Notes: generated by a model not told the origin, from the sequence alone. Positions 7,660 through 16,613 are shown, counted from the stretch's first letter. The stretch is 64,000 bases of DNA from Marinibacterium sp050389775 (GCF_050389775.1 NZ_CP177144.1:2976001-3040000), one strand, 5' to 3'. Made by a program: numbers and translations.

Positions 7660-8154
7660 ATGGCTGAGGAAATCAAATCGCTCGAAGGCCTCGAAGCGGC
7701 CGTGACCGAGACCGGCGCCGTTGCTGCTGCCGAAGAAGAAATCAACCGCGAACCCGTGCGTGACAGCCTGGGCCGCTCCTATGCCACCGGCAAGCGGAAG
7801 GACGCCGTCGCACGCGTCTGGATCAAGCCGGGTTCGGGCAAGGTGACCGTGAACGGCAAGGAAATCCAGGTGTACTTCGGTCGCCCGGTGCTGCAGATGA
7901 TCCTGCGCCAGCCCTTCACCGTGGCCGGTGTCGAAGGCCAGTTCGATGTGATGGCAACCGTCAAGGGCGGTGGTCTGTCGGGCCAGGCCGGTGCGGTCAA
8001 GCACGGCATCTCGAAGGCGCTGCAGCTCTATGATCCGTCGCTGCGCCCCGCGCTGAAAGCCGCCGGCTTCCTGACGCGCGACAGCCGCGTCGTCGAACGG
8101 AAGAAATACGGCCGGGCCAAGGCTCGCAGGAGCTTCCAGTTCTCGAAGCGCTGA
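7660..8154 (+). CDS. rpsI: 30S ribosomal protein S9
   Basis: The C-terminal 130 or so residues of this 164-residue protein are S9: YATGKRKDAVARVW, GGGLSGQAGAVKHGISKAL, and the basic tail ending in SKR that reaches the ribosomal P site. About 35 acidic N-terminal residues precede the core, longer than the E. coli protein; such extensions occur in alphaproteobacteria. It is co-transcribed with rplM and followed by an intrinsic terminator. Confidence 0.97.
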   Translation: MAEEIKSLEGLEAAVTETGAVAAAEEEINREPVRDSLGRSYATGKRKDAVARVWIKPGSGKVTVNGKEIQVYFGRPVLQMILRQPFTVAGVEGQFDVMATVKGGGLSGQAGAVKHGISKALQLYDPSLRPALKAAGFLTRDSRVVERKKYGRAKARRSFQFSKR

Positions 8155-8179
8155 TCCTGTCGGATTGGACAAGAATTTG

Positions 8180-8210
8180 GGGGTCGCCTTTGGGCGGCCC
8201 CTTTGCTTTT
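8180..8210 (+). terminator. Intrinsic terminator of rplM-rpsI
   Basis: GGGGTCGCC (8180-8188) pairs with GGCGGCCCC (8193-8201) with one G-T wobble and a 4-base loop. A T-rich tail (TTTGCTTTT) follows. It begins 26 bases after the rpsI stop. Confidence 0.85.
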
Positions 8211-8289
8211 GCACCCATGCCGCTGGCCCTTGGCGGCCGGTCGGGCTATGTGGGCGGCAAGGAAACGGGCGGCAGGCAGGGGCAGCGCC

Positions 8290-9375
8290 ATGGGCAGCAA
8301 TCTGGTCGAGCGGGTGAAACGGCTGATGGCCCCCTGGCCGGAGGTGCGGCCCGACACGTTCATCCTGTGGGAACCCTGTTCCAAAAGCCATGGCGAGATC
8401 GTGCCGGGCTATGCGCGTTACCTGCGCGACCTGGGCTTCGACGTGCTGGTGCTGATGACCCCGGCGCGGCTGGACGAAGGGCTGTTCGCGCGGTTCGATC
8501 CCACGGGCATCCGCCATGGCGGGCTGAGCCAGCGCCAGATCCGGCGGTTCGTGCAGCGGCCCGAGATCCGGCAGGCGGCCGGCATCCTGGTGACCACGGC
8601 CGGCAAGCTGCCCGACGGGCCCGACGGGGCGGTCGACCTGGCCCGGGTGTTCGGCCAGACACGGCCCGATCGCGTGCTTCTGGTCGAGCATGACGCCCGG
8701 CCGCGCATCGATTGCGGCGCCTGGGACCCGCAAACGATCACCCTGCGCACACTCGATTACAAGGGCGCCCGGTCGGTCGTGGTCAACCCGCATGATTTCG
8801 GCACGGTCCGCCACGGGCCGCGCAATGGCGACCGGACGGTCTTTGTCATGGTCGGCGCGCTGCGGGCCAAGCGGGGCAATGCGCCGCTGGTCTACCAGAC
8901 GGCCGAAAGGCTGATCGCCGGCGGGCGGCGCAATTTCGAGATACGGGTCATTGGCAAGCCCGGGCGCGATCCGGTGCCCGACGCCCTGCGCGACCATGTC
9001 GTGCCCTTGGGCCGGCTGCCATTTGACCGGCTCTACGACGAGGTCGAGGCGGCCGATTTCCTGCTGACCTCGTTCCAGGCCGACAATCCCGACCATGATT
9101 TCTATCGCACCGGCGGCACGTCGGGCGCGTTCCAGCTGGCCTATGGTTTTGCCAAGCCGATCCTGTTGCAAGAGGCCTTTGCCCGGCTGACCCGGTTCAA
9201 CGCGACCAATGCGCTGGTCTATGGCGATGACGATGGGCTGATGGGGGCCATGGCCCGGGCCACCGACATGGATGCCGGGACCTATGCCGCGCTGCAGGCG
9301 GGGATGGAGGCCACGGCCACGGCGATCTATGAAAGCTCGCTGGTCAACCTGAGAGGGCTGGCCTGTGACGGATGA
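8290..9375 (+). CDS. Glycosyltransferase-like protein of uncertain family
   Basis: The 361-residue product has no signal peptide. It contains two alternating alpha/beta regions (for example TFILWEPCSKSHGEIVPGYARYL near the N-terminus and VVPLGRLPFDRLYDEVEAADFLLTS in the second half) reminiscent of a GT-B glycosyltransferase. I do not recognise an exact family. The start at 8290 follows an AGGGGCAG-type site. It overlaps the next gene, a GT8 glycosyltransferase, by 11 bases, so the two are probably co-translated and act in one pathway such as surface glycan assembly. The function is inferred mainly from this partner. Confidence 0.6.
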   Translation: MGSNLVERVKRLMAPWPEVRPDTFILWEPCSKSHGEIVPGYARYLRDLGFDVLVLMTPARLDEGLFARFDPTGIRHGGLSQRQIRRFVQRPEIRQAAGILVTTAGKLPDGPDGAVDLARVFGQTRPDRVLLVEHDARPRIDCGAWDPQTITLRTLDYKGARSVVVNPHDFGTVRHGPRNGDRTVFVMVGALRAKRGNAPLVYQTAERLIAGGRRNFEIRVIGKPGRDPVPDALRDHVVPLGRLPFDRLYDEVEAADFLLTSFQADNPDHDFYRTGGTSGAFQLAYGFAKPILLQEAFARLTRFNATNALVYGDDDGLMGAMARATDMDAGTYAALQAGMEATATAIYESSLVNLRGLACDG

Positions 9376-10351
9376 CCGCCGCGAGATGCAGGAGGGCAGG
9401 GTGAAGAGCCCCGAGGAACAGACTGAAATTCCAGTCATTTTCTGTTTTGATGATCGTATCCTTCTGGGCGCCGGGGTCAGCATGCTGTCGATGCTTGATG
9501 CCGCCGCGCCGGGCACGACCTATGACATCCATATCTTTCACCCGGGGTTCGGCCCGGCAATCCGCGGCGGGTTTGACAGCCTGGTTGCCGGCACGCGCCA
9601 CAAGATCGCCTATCACGAGATCGCGCCCGAACGGTTCGAAGGCGTGCCGAAGAACAAGGGCAGCTGGACCGAGATCGTCTATTACCGGCTGCTGGCGCCC
9701 GAGGTGCTCGACGGGCTGGACAAGGCGATCTATTCCGATGTCGACGTGTTCTTTACCCGCGACATGGGCGCGGCCTTTGCCACCGACCTGGCATGCGATG
9801 GCGGCGCCGATTGGGCGGGCGTGGCGGCCGAGGGCAATGGGCCGCAAAACGTGACGCATCGGCATTTCCCGGAAAACCCAAAGGATACCATATATTTCTC
9901 GGGTTTCATGGTGATGAACCTTGAACGCATGCGCCAGCGCGGGGCGGTGGGGCGCTATTTCGACGTGATCGAGGAGATGGGCGATCGGCTGAAGTTCTTC
10001 GACCTGGACATTCTCAACATCGCGACCGACCGCATCCGCCGGCTGCCCTTTGATTACGTCGTGCTGGAAGACGTCTACGAGACCGAGGACATCACCGCCT
10101 CGCGCGATTGGGCCTACCTGCAATCGGTCTATACGCTGGCCGACCTGGAGGCCGCGCGGGAGGATCCGGCGATCCTGCATTACGCCGGGCGGCGGGGCAA
10201 ACCCTGGCAACGGCGGGTGGTGCCGGCCTATTACCGGGCGGTGGTGGCGCGGCTGCCCCGGGTGTTGCGGCGGACGACCTTTCGCGACTGGCGCAAGCGC
10301 TGGATCGGGGCCAAGGGCCGGCGGCGTTATCCCTGGCGCTCGGCGCTCTAG
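9365..10351 (+). CDS. Glycosyltransferase family 8 protein
   Basis: The 328-residue protein has the GT8 layout: VIFCFDDRILLGAGVSMLSML at the N-terminus (about 24-44), the DxD motif in YSDVDVFF (123-130) and a later FSGFMVMNLERM segment typical of LPS glycosyltransferases. It would transfer a sugar from a nucleotide donor with retention. The GTG at 9365 is chosen because a GAGAGGG ribosome site precedes it; an in-frame ATG lies at 9386. The basic, tryptophan-containing C-terminus (RDWRKRWIGAKGRRRYPW) may associate with the membrane. It is coupled with the upstream glycosyltransferase-like gene. Confidence 0.82.
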   Translation: MTDDRREMQEGRVKSPEEQTEIPVIFCFDDRILLGAGVSMLSMLDAAAPGTTYDIHIFHPGFGPAIRGGFDSLVAGTRHKIAYHEIAPERFEGVPKNKGSWTEIVYYRLLAPEVLDGLDKAIYSDVDVFFTRDMGAAFATDLACDGGADWAGVAAEGNGPQNVTHRHFPENPKDTIYFSGFMVMNLERMRQRGAVGRYFDVIEEMGDRLKFFDLDILNIATDRIRRLPFDYVVLEDVYETEDITASRDWAYLQSVYTLADLEAAREDPAILHYAGRRGKPWQRRVVPAYYRAVVARLPRVLRRTTFRDWRKRWIGAKGRRRYPWRSAL

Positions 10352-10421
10352 GGCGGGCGTGGCTCCCCCGGGCGGACGCGGCGCGTCCCCCCGGTGTCGC
10401 GGTTTTCAGGTGTCGCGGGTG

Positions 10422-11039
10422 TCAGGCGTCGGGGGGGATCAGGCCGAGCCCGCGCAGGTAGATGCCGATGCCGGTTTCCAGAAGATCCTCGGGCGGAAAG
10501 GGCGATTGCGCGCCCGGACCGCGGGCATAAAGCTCGACCACGCCATGGCTCATCGCCCAGATATGGGCCGAGAACATCGACGGTGGGGGCCGGCGTTCGG
10601 GCGGGATATGTTGCGACAGATCGGCCGCGGCCTGTTCCAGAACGGCCCGTGCCCGGGCCGCCGCAGCGGCCAGGCCCGGCACGCGGTTGGCCGAAATACC
10701 GCTTTCGAACATGGCGATGTAATGGCCCGGATACTTGCGCGCAAAGGCCAGGTAGGCCCGGCCGGTCGCCTCGAAGGCGGCCAGGGCCGAAGGCTGGCCG
10801 GTGTCATAGGCATATTGGATCACGTCGGCGAAAATCTCGTAGCCCTGCCGGGCCACCTCGGCGATCAGGTCCTCGCGGCCTTCGAAATGGCGGTAGACGG
10901 CGGCCGGCGTGACCCCGGCTTCCTTGGCGGCCTGGCTCAGCGTGAACCCGGTGGGGCCCTTTTCCTCGATCAGGCCAAGCGCGGCCTCGACCAGCGCCTG
11001 GCGCAGGTTGCCGTGGTGATAGCCGCGTTTCTTAGGCAT
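10422..11039 (-). CDS. TetR/AcrR-family transcription regulator
   Basis: The 205-residue protein has an N-terminal TetR helix-turn-helix (FTLSQAAKEAGVTPAAVYRHF, about 32-52). A divergent helical ligand domain follows, including the FARKYPGHYIAMFES segment seen in WHG-type C-terminal domains. The ATG at 11039 overlaps the ppk2 stop by eight bases, so it is likely co-transcribed as the last gene of the minus-strand run. The ligand and targets are unknown; the neighbouring ppk2 or hydrolase genes are possible targets. Confidence 0.87.
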   Translation of the reverse strand: MPKKRGYHHGNLRQALVEAALGLIEEKGPTGFTLSQAAKEAGVTPAAVYRHFEGREDLIAEVARQGYEIFADVIQYAYDTGQPSALAAFEATGRAYLAFARKYPGHYIAMFESGISANRVPGLAAAAARARAVLEQAAADLSQHIPPERRPPPSMFSAHIWAMSHGVVELYARGPGAQSPFPPEDLLETGIGIYLRGLGLIPPDA

Positions 11040-11901
11040 CCCAGATGTCCGGGCCCCCGCAGATGGCCGGATCGGGCGGGCCGAGGGCCTTGGCGTCCTT
11101 GCCGTCGTAATCCAGCGCGGCCAGCACGTGGCGGATGGCCGCCAGCCGGGCGCGGCGCTTGTCGTCGCTGCGCACCACGGTCCAGGGCGAGCGGCTGTCA
11201 TGCGACCGGGTCAGGGTTTCGAGGATGGCGGCCGAATATTCATCCCATTTGCCCAGCCCCTCGACATCGATCTGGCTGAGTTTCCAGTGTTTCAGCGGGT
11301 CCTGTTCGCGGGCCAGGAACCGGCGCAGCTGTTCGGCCCGGCCGACATTGAGCCAGAGCTTGAACAGCCGGATGCCATCCCCGACCAGGGCCTGTTCAAA
11401 GGGCATCACCTGGCGGAAGAACCGTTCGCGCTCCTCTTCGCCGCAAAAGCCGAAGACATGTTCGACCACGCCGCGATTGTACCAGGACCGGTCAAAGAAC
11501 ACGATCTCGCCGGCCGAGGGCAAGTGGCTGATATAGCGCTGGAAATACCATTGCGACGCCTCGGCATCCGAGGGTTTCGACAACGCCACGACCCGGGCGC
11601 CGCGCGGGTTGAGGTTCTCGCGGAAGCGCTTGATCGTGCCGCCCTTGCCGGCGGCGTCGCGGCCTTCGAAGAGGATGGCAATGCGCTGGCCCGTGGCCTT
11701 GGCCCAGGCCTGCATCTTGACCAATTCGACCTGCAGCGCGTCATGGGCGGCGTCATAGGCTTTGGCATCGAGGCGGGCGTCGTAGGGATAGCCCGGATCG
11801 ATGATGTCCTTGGATTTCGCCCCCTTGATCCGTTCGCGGATCTCGTCGGGGGCGGAGGCGGCGTAAAAGGCGCTGATGGCACCGTCGAAGGGCAAGGCCA
11901 T
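11032..11901 (-). CDS. ppk2: Polyphosphate kinase 2
   Basis: The 289-residue protein is a one-domain PPK2. The Walker A segment FEGRDAAGKGGT (about 78-89), the Walker B-like FFDRSWYNR (about 135-143) and the lid-region sequences are intact. PPK2 enzymes transfer phosphate between polyphosphate and nucleotides in the cytoplasm, often making GTP or ATP. Length and motifs fit the one-domain class I type, but donor preference cannot be read from sequence. It lies between an alpha/beta hydrolase gene and tetR in a co-directional run. The Pho/Pst genes at the other end of the window also serve phosphate metabolism. Confidence 0.93.
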   Translation of the reverse strand: MALPFDGAISAFYAASAPDEIRERIKGAKSKDIIDPGYPYDARLDAKAYDAAHDALQVELVKMQAWAKATGQRIAILFEGRDAAGKGGTIKRFRENLNPRGARVVALSKPSDAEASQWYFQRYISHLPSAGEIVFFDRSWYNRGVVEHVFGFCGEEERERFFRQVMPFEQALVGDGIRLFKLWLNVGRAEQLRRFLAREQDPLKHWKLSQIDVEGLGKWDEYSAAILETLTRSHDSRSPWTVVRSDDKRRARLAAIRHVLAALDYDGKDAKALGPPDPAICGGPDIWDA

Positions 11902-11942
11902 GGGGCGGATCCTCGGGCTGGTCGTTGACCCTATATGGAATG

Positions 11943-12914
11943 TTAATCGGGTTTACGCAAATCCGCGCGCAGGGCGGCGCGGTCGATGGCGGCGATGGTG
12001 GCGGCGGGATCGGCATGATGGACCATGTGGCCGATCCCGGGCAGCAGGGTCAGCCGGGCGCCGTCGATCTGTCCGGGCAGCGGGCGGGCGTGCAGGTCGG
12101 GCGAAACGGTGGTGTCGGCCTGGCCATGCAGGATTTCGACGGGCACGGCAATGCGGTCATAGGCCGGCACCAGCGCGGTGATCTGGTCGAGCAGGCCGGC
12201 GCGCTGGCGGGCGGTGGCGCGCAGGGACGCGCGGCGCAGGGTCAGGCCCGGCGCCACGGCACGGGCATAGCCCGGCGGCGGATCCTGGGGCGCGAAGATG
12301 CCGGCGATGGTGCGGCTGACGTAATCCTCGGAGACAAAGGCCGTCATCAGCGGCACGACCACGGCCTTGCCCAGCGGGTGGGACGTGATGGCATAAAGCC
12401 GGGGCAGGTCGCGCGGCCAGGGGTTGGACGGCGCGGCCACGGTCACCAGCGCGGACAGTCGGTCGGGCAGGTGGGCCGCCCAGGCCAAGGCCACCGCCCC
12501 GCCATAGGATTGCCCCATGACGATCGGCCGCTCGGCGCCCAGCAACCGCGCGGCCCCGGCCAGGATGCGCGCCTGGTCGACGATGGTGGCGCCGGTTTCG
12601 GGCGCGGTGGAATAGCCCATGCCCGGCCGGTCAAAGACAATGACCCGATAGCGACTGGCCAGCCGTGGCGCCAGGTCCAGCGTCATGTCGCGGGTGTTGC
12701 CCCCGGTGCCATGGATCAGCACGACATCCGGCCCCTGGCCCATGACAACCGCGTGGACCTGCTGGCCTTCGACCTGCAGCAAACGGCCTTCGGGCGGCCA
12801 GGTCGCCTCGGCCCGGGCTTCGTTGCGCGCGGCCCGCCACAGCACCAGGGCCGTGGCCAGCAATAGGACGATCACCAGCGCGATCAGCCCGAGGCCCAGG
12901 GCCTTTGCCATCAT
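11943..12914 (-). CDS. Membrane-anchored alpha/beta hydrolase
   Basis: The 323-residue protein starts with one hydrophobic segment (about 5-27), likely an uncleaved anchor. An alpha/beta hydrolase domain follows. The oxyanion segment is LIHGTGG (about 66-72) and the nucleophile is Ser136 in GQSYGG. The acid lies in ILHGQADTTV and the base in GIGHMVHH, so the triad is complete. The substrate is unknown. It sits nine bases after metA on the same strand, but homoserine acyltransfer is already explained by MetA, so a methionine role is not implied. Confidence 0.87.
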   Translation of the reverse strand: MMAKALGLGLIALVIVLLLATALVLWRAARNEARAEATWPPEGRLLQVEGQQVHAVVMGQGPDVVLIHGTGGNTRDMTLDLAPRLASRYRVIVFDRPGMGYSTAPETGATIVDQARILAGAARLLGAERPIVMGQSYGGAVALAWAAHLPDRLSALVTVAAPSNPWPRDLPRLYAITSHPLGKAVVVPLMTAFVSEDYVSRTIAGIFAPQDPPPGYARAVAPGLTLRRASLRATARQRAGLLDQITALVPAYDRIAVPVEILHGQADTTVSPDLHARPLPGQIDGARLTLLPGIGHMVHHADPAATIAAIDRAALRADLRKPD

Positions 12915-12922
12915 TCCTCCGC

Positions 12923-13867
12923 TCAGATGCGCAGGTCGACCGAACTGACGCCGATCTGCGAAATGTCGTATGGCGTGGTCAGATAGATCTCGGACAGCCA
13001 GTTTCCATAGAGCAGGTGGGCATGGCTGCGCCAGCGGTTGAGCGGCGGGCGGGTCGGGTCGTCGTCGGGGTAATAGTTGCGCGGCACGTTGATCGGCTCG
13101 CCGGCGGCAACATCGCGGTCATATTCCTGTTTCAGCGTGTCGCTGTCATATTCCAGGTGGTTGAAGATATAGAGCGCGCGCCGGCCCGGGTCCTGCACCA
13201 GGCAGGGCCCGACCTCGTCCGAGCCCAGGAGCGTGATCAGCCCTTCGCCCCGGTCGATCTCGTCCTGGCGCATCTCGGTCCAGCGGCTGACCGGCACGAC
13301 GAAATCATCGGCAAAGCCGCGCAGGTAGGGCGAGGCCGGGGCCAGGTTCTGGTGGCGGAAACAGCCAAAGGCCTTGGCATCCAGCATGTGCTTGTCGATG
13401 CCGTGGAAGTGCCGGATCATCGCCATGGCGCCCCAGCAGACCCCGAAGGTCGAATGCACATGGGTCTGGGTCCAGTCGAAGATCCGCGCGAGTTCGTCCC
13501 AATAGGTCACGTCCTCGTAATCGAGATGCTCGATCGGCGCGCCGGTGATGATCATGCCGTCGAACTTCTCGCCGCTGGCCTCGACCTCGGCGAAATCGGT
13601 GTAAAAGCTGTCCATGTGCTCGGCCGAGACATTGCGCGACAGATGGTCGGTCATCTTCATCAGCGTCAGCTCGACCTGCAACGGCGTCGCGCCCAGCAGC
13701 CGCGAGAACTGCGTCTCGGTCTGGATCTTCTTGGGCATCAGGTTGAGCAGGCCGATGCGCATCGGCCGGATGTCCTGCTGCGCCGCCCGGTCCTCCGGCA
13801 TGACCATCACGCCCTCGCTCTGCAGGATGCGATAGGCGGGCAGGTCGGAGGGCAGTTTGATGGGCAT
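12923..13867 (-). CDS. metAA: Homoserine O-acyltransferase, predicted acetyl-CoA type
   Basis: The 314-residue protein is a full MetA. The nucleophile is Cys144 in GVCWGAMA, and the partner residues are His237 and Glu239 in NHLEYD. Numbering runs two ahead of the described Bacillus enzyme. The residue that decides acyl donor in this family is Glu113 here (TGAPIEHLDY), equal to Glu111 of the acetyl-CoA enzymes. The succinyl-CoA enzymes have Gly there. It should therefore make O-acetylhomoserine, entry to methionine synthesis. It lies 35 bases after the P-loop gene in the same direction. Confidence 0.93.
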   Translation of the reverse strand: MPIKLPSDLPAYRILQSEGVMVMPEDRAAQQDIRPMRIGLLNLMPKKIQTETQFSRLLGATPLQVELTLMKMTDHLSRNVSAEHMDSFYTDFAEVEASGEKFDGMIITGAPIEHLDYEDVTYWDELARIFDWTQTHVHSTFGVCWGAMAMIRHFHGIDKHMLDAKAFGCFRHQNLAPASPYLRGFADDFVVPVSRWTEMRQDEIDRGEGLITLLGSDEVGPCLVQDPGRRALYIFNHLEYDSDTLKQEYDRDVAAGEPINVPRNYYPDDDPTRPPLNRWRSHAHLLYGNWLSEIYLTTPYDISQIGVSSVDLRI

Positions 13868-13902
13868 CGGGCAGGGTCCTTGGACGTTTGCGGAAGTCCG
13901 GC

Positions 13903-14772
13903 TTATCCCTCGCGTGCGCGCTTCTCAAGGGCGTCGGCGATCAACTCTGTGAATTCGGCCTCGGTGCCCACGTCGCGCACGTCGTCGGCCGAGACGGTCA
14001 CACCCCAACGGGCCATGGCCCGATAGCGCGGCTGGCGATGGGCGAGGGCCTGGGCATAGGTCCAGCGGATGAAGGTATCGGGATCGACCCGGCCGGCGGG
14101 CAGGCCGGTTTCGGCCAGATAGCTGTCCCACATGCGGGCCAGAAATTGCGGCTGATAGGCCATGGGCTTGGGCGCCCGGTCGAACCGGCGCACCAGCTCT
14201 TCGGTATGGGCGTCCGAACCTTCGATCCAGATCATCAGGCAATGCTGGGCCAGTTCGCTCAGCAGCGGATCGTCGGGGTTGTCGGGATCGGCCCATTCGC
14301 AGATCGACCCGCCGGTGTCGCAGATGAAATGCGGATAGCCATACAGCCGCTCGGCCCGTTCGATGAAATAACCGGTATCCATCAGGGCCTTGATCTCGGC
14401 CTGTTCGAACTGGTCCTGGCGGCGGCGGTATTCGTCGATCTCGACCCCGCCCTTGTCGGGGTCGCCGGGCTTGCCCAGGTAGGCCGACACGGGCTGGAGG
14501 TTCTGAAAGGTGATGTTGGATCCGATATAGATCGAATCCGTCAGCAGCAGCTCGCGCAGGAACGGCACCTTCATCGCCTCGGCCTTGGCGTTGTCGGCGA
14601 TGTATTCGCCCATGTAGCGCGTGCCGATGCGGTAATCGATGGAATAGTGGAACCAGCTGCCCTGGTCGCGCAGCATCTGCGACAGGTAGGTCTTGCCCAG
14701 CCCGGACATGCCGAAGAAGAGGATCCGCTTGCGGTCGGCCGCCCGCCATGCCGCGGCACTGTCGTAGATCAT
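13903..14772 (-). CDS. P-loop NTPase of unknown function
   Basis: The 289-residue protein has a Walker A motif, GMSGLGKT, at residues 21-28. The rest resembles a kinase-like P-loop fold (FHYSIDYRIGTRYMGEYI, ICDTGGSICEW). I recognise it as a conserved alphaproteobacterial ATPase without assigned function. The ATG at 14772 follows a GAAGGG ribosome site. It sits between pcs and metA on the same strand with short gaps, so co-expression with phosphatidylcholine or methionine (methyl-donor) metabolism is possible. No nuclease or transporter domain is present. Confidence 0.7.
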   Translation of the reverse strand: MIYDSAAAWRAADRKRILFFGMSGLGKTYLSQMLRDQGSWFHYSIDYRIGTRYMGEYIADNAKAEAMKVPFLRELLLTDSIYIGSNITFQNLQPVSAYLGKPGDPDKGGVEIDEYRRRQDQFEQAEIKALMDTGYFIERAERLYGYPHFICDTGGSICEWADPDNPDDPLLSELAQHCLMIWIEGSDAHTEELVRRFDRAPKPMAYQPQFLARMWDSYLAETGLPAGRVDPDTFIRWTYAQALAHRQPRYRAMARWGVTVSADDVRDVGTEAEFTELIADALEKRAREG

Positions 14773-14843
14773 CGAAGCCCTTCTTTGCCCTGCGTCTTTC
14801 CGTTCGGGCTTCCTTAATACGGCGCGGCCGCCGTGGAAACCGG

Positions 14844-15560
14844 TCAGTTGCGGCGAGGCGGAAAGACCTGTTGCAGGATGCCCGCCAGGATCAGGTAGAC
14901 CGAGGTCAGCACCAGCCCCCAATGAGCCCAGCTCTGGGGATGGAAATCGACCCAGGCCGCCCAGCCGGCAAAAAAGGTCCAGGCCAGGGCCATTGGCAGC
15001 GACAGCGCCCGCCAGCGTCGGGTGCGCACGGGGTGGATGAATTTCAGCGGCAGGAACATGGCCAGCGCCAGCAGCACGACCAGCGTCAGGATGACCCAGA
15101 AATCGGGCTTGAGCGCAAACAGGACGATGACCAGCATGTTCCAGCAACCGGGGAATCCCTGGAAGGAATTATCATCTGTTTTCATACGCGTATCGGCGAA
15201 ATACATGGCCGAGGCAAAGGTCACGACAATGATCGCCACCCAGCCCGTCCAGCCCGGCAGCAAGCCCGATTTGAACAGCGCGAAGGCCGGGATGAAGACA
15301 TAGGTCAGGTAATCGATGATCAGGTCCAGCAGCACGCCGTCAAAGCGCGGGGCATTGGATTTCACATCGTACTTGCGCGCCAGCGGGCCGTCGATGCCGT
15401 CGACGGCAAAGGCCACGACCAGCCAAAGGAACATGATGGACCATTGCGACTGGACGGCGGCCAGCATGGCCAGCATGGCAAAGACCGCGCCGGTGGCGGT
15501 CAGCAGGTGGACGCAGAGCGCGCGCCTGCGCGGCGCTTCGGGATGATCGGCGATTGTCAT
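14844..15560 (-). CDS. pcs: Phosphatidylcholine synthase
   Basis: The 238-residue integral membrane protein carries the CDP-alcohol phosphotransferase signature: DG at 57-58, AR at 61-62, then Gly75, Asp79 and Asp83. About eight hydrophobic helices span the chain. The spacing and length fit Pcs, which condenses choline with CDP-diacylglycerol to make phosphatidylcholine in the inner membrane, a route typical of alphaproteobacteria. Phosphatidylglycerophosphate or phosphatidylserine synthases share the motif but differ in the flanking sequence. It precedes the P-loop gene in the same direction. Confidence 0.88.
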   Translation of the reverse strand: MTIADHPEAPRRRALCVHLLTATGAVFAMLAMLAAVQSQWSIMFLWLVVAFAVDGIDGPLARKYDVKSNAPRFDGVLLDLIIDYLTYVFIPAFALFKSGLLPGWTGWVAIIVVTFASAMYFADTRMKTDDNSFQGFPGCWNMLVIVLFALKPDFWVILTLVVLLALAMFLPLKFIHPVRTRRWRALSLPMALAWTFFAGWAAWVDFHPQSWAHWGLVLTSVYLILAGILQQVFPPRRN

Positions 15561-15606
15561 TGAACCGTCATGCTCGATTCGGCCGGCAAGCGCAAATGCC
15601 AGTCGT

Positions 15607-16563
15607 TCACTCTGGCGCGTTCAACGCATCCGTCGCGCGACGCGGCCGGGTGGCGCGGGGCCACAGGCGGGGCCGGCGCCCGTTGATGACCAGCAGCCCC
15701 AGTGCCAGCAGGCCAAAGCCCGCAAACGAGGTCGGCTGCAACGTCTCGCCCAGGACCAGCGCGCCCAGCACGATGGCGATCGGCGGAATGATCAGCGTGA
15801 CGATCAGCAGGTTGCCGGCTCCGACCATCGCCAGCACGCGGTAATAGAGCAGGTAGGCCGCCGCCGTGCCCAGGATCGAGGCATAGCCGATGGCGCCCCA
15901 GGTCCGCGGCTGCAGGTCGAACCGCGGCATGCCGTCGATCAGCAGCGTGGCGGGCAAGAGCAGCAGGCTGGCCCCGGTCAACATGCCCGCGGCGGCGACC
16001 TCGGGGCGCAGCCCGCCCAGCGTGCGCCGGGCCCAGGCCCCGGCCAGCGCATAGGACAGCGTGCCGGTCAGCACGGCCAGCTGGGCCAGCGAGCGGGGAT
16101 CGAACCCGCGCAGCGCCTCGGGCCCGATGGCCAGCGCCACGCCGCCCAGTCCCAGCGCCACCCCGGCCAGCTTGCGCGCGCTCAGCCGTTCATCGGGAAA
16201 GACCAGCGCCGCGACCAGCACGCCAAACAGCGCCGTCGCCCCGTTCAGGATCGCCGTCAGCCCGCTCTCGATCGTCAGCTGGCCCCAGGCGAACAGCCCG
16301 AAAGGTATGATATTGTTGAGCAATCCCATGACCAGAAAGGCGCCCCAGGTGCCAAGATCACGCGGCACATGCAGCCTTTTGACCGCCACCCAGAGCCACA
16401 GCGCAAGGGCGGCCCAGAAGGTGCGATGCAACACGTTGGTCAGGACGGGGACTTCGTCCAGCGCCAGCCGGACAGCAAGGAACGTGGCCCCCCAGATCAG
16501 CGCCAGCAGGCCAAGTTCGGTCCAGGCGCGGGGGGTGAAAGAGATCTGGTCGCGTGTCATCAT
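15607..16563 (-). CDS. EamA/DMT-family transporter
   Basis: The 318-residue protein has about ten predicted membrane helices in two EamA repeats (first repeat begins LGLLALIWGATFLAVRLAL; second around LTGTLSYALAGAWARRTLGG). It ends with the typical GFGLLALGLLVINGRR helix and an arginine-rich tail. DMT proteins usually export amino acids or other small metabolites, but the substrate is unknown. It is first of a minus-strand run toward pcs, 46 bases upstream of it. Confidence 0.87.
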   Translation of the reverse strand: MMTRDQISFTPRAWTELGLLALIWGATFLAVRLALDEVPVLTNVLHRTFWAALALWLWVAVKRLHVPRDLGTWGAFLVMGLLNNIIPFGLFAWGQLTIESGLTAILNGATALFGVLVAALVFPDERLSARKLAGVALGLGGVALAIGPEALRGFDPRSLAQLAVLTGTLSYALAGAWARRTLGGLRPEVAAAGMLTGASLLLLPATLLIDGMPRFDLQPRTWGAIGYASILGTAAAYLLYYRVLAMVGAGNLLIVTLIIPPIAIVLGALVLGETLQPTSFAGFGLLALGLLVINGRRPRLWPRATRPRRATDALNAPE

Positions 16564-16613
16564 GCGCCCAGCTAGCCCGGGCCGCCGCTCGTGGGCGACC
16601 CGGTTGTTGCGCT

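Noticed and set aside
7567..9516. Minus-strand open frame over rplM-rpsI and the glycosyltransferase-like gene
   Set aside because: Covers two certain ribosomal-protein genes in antisense.
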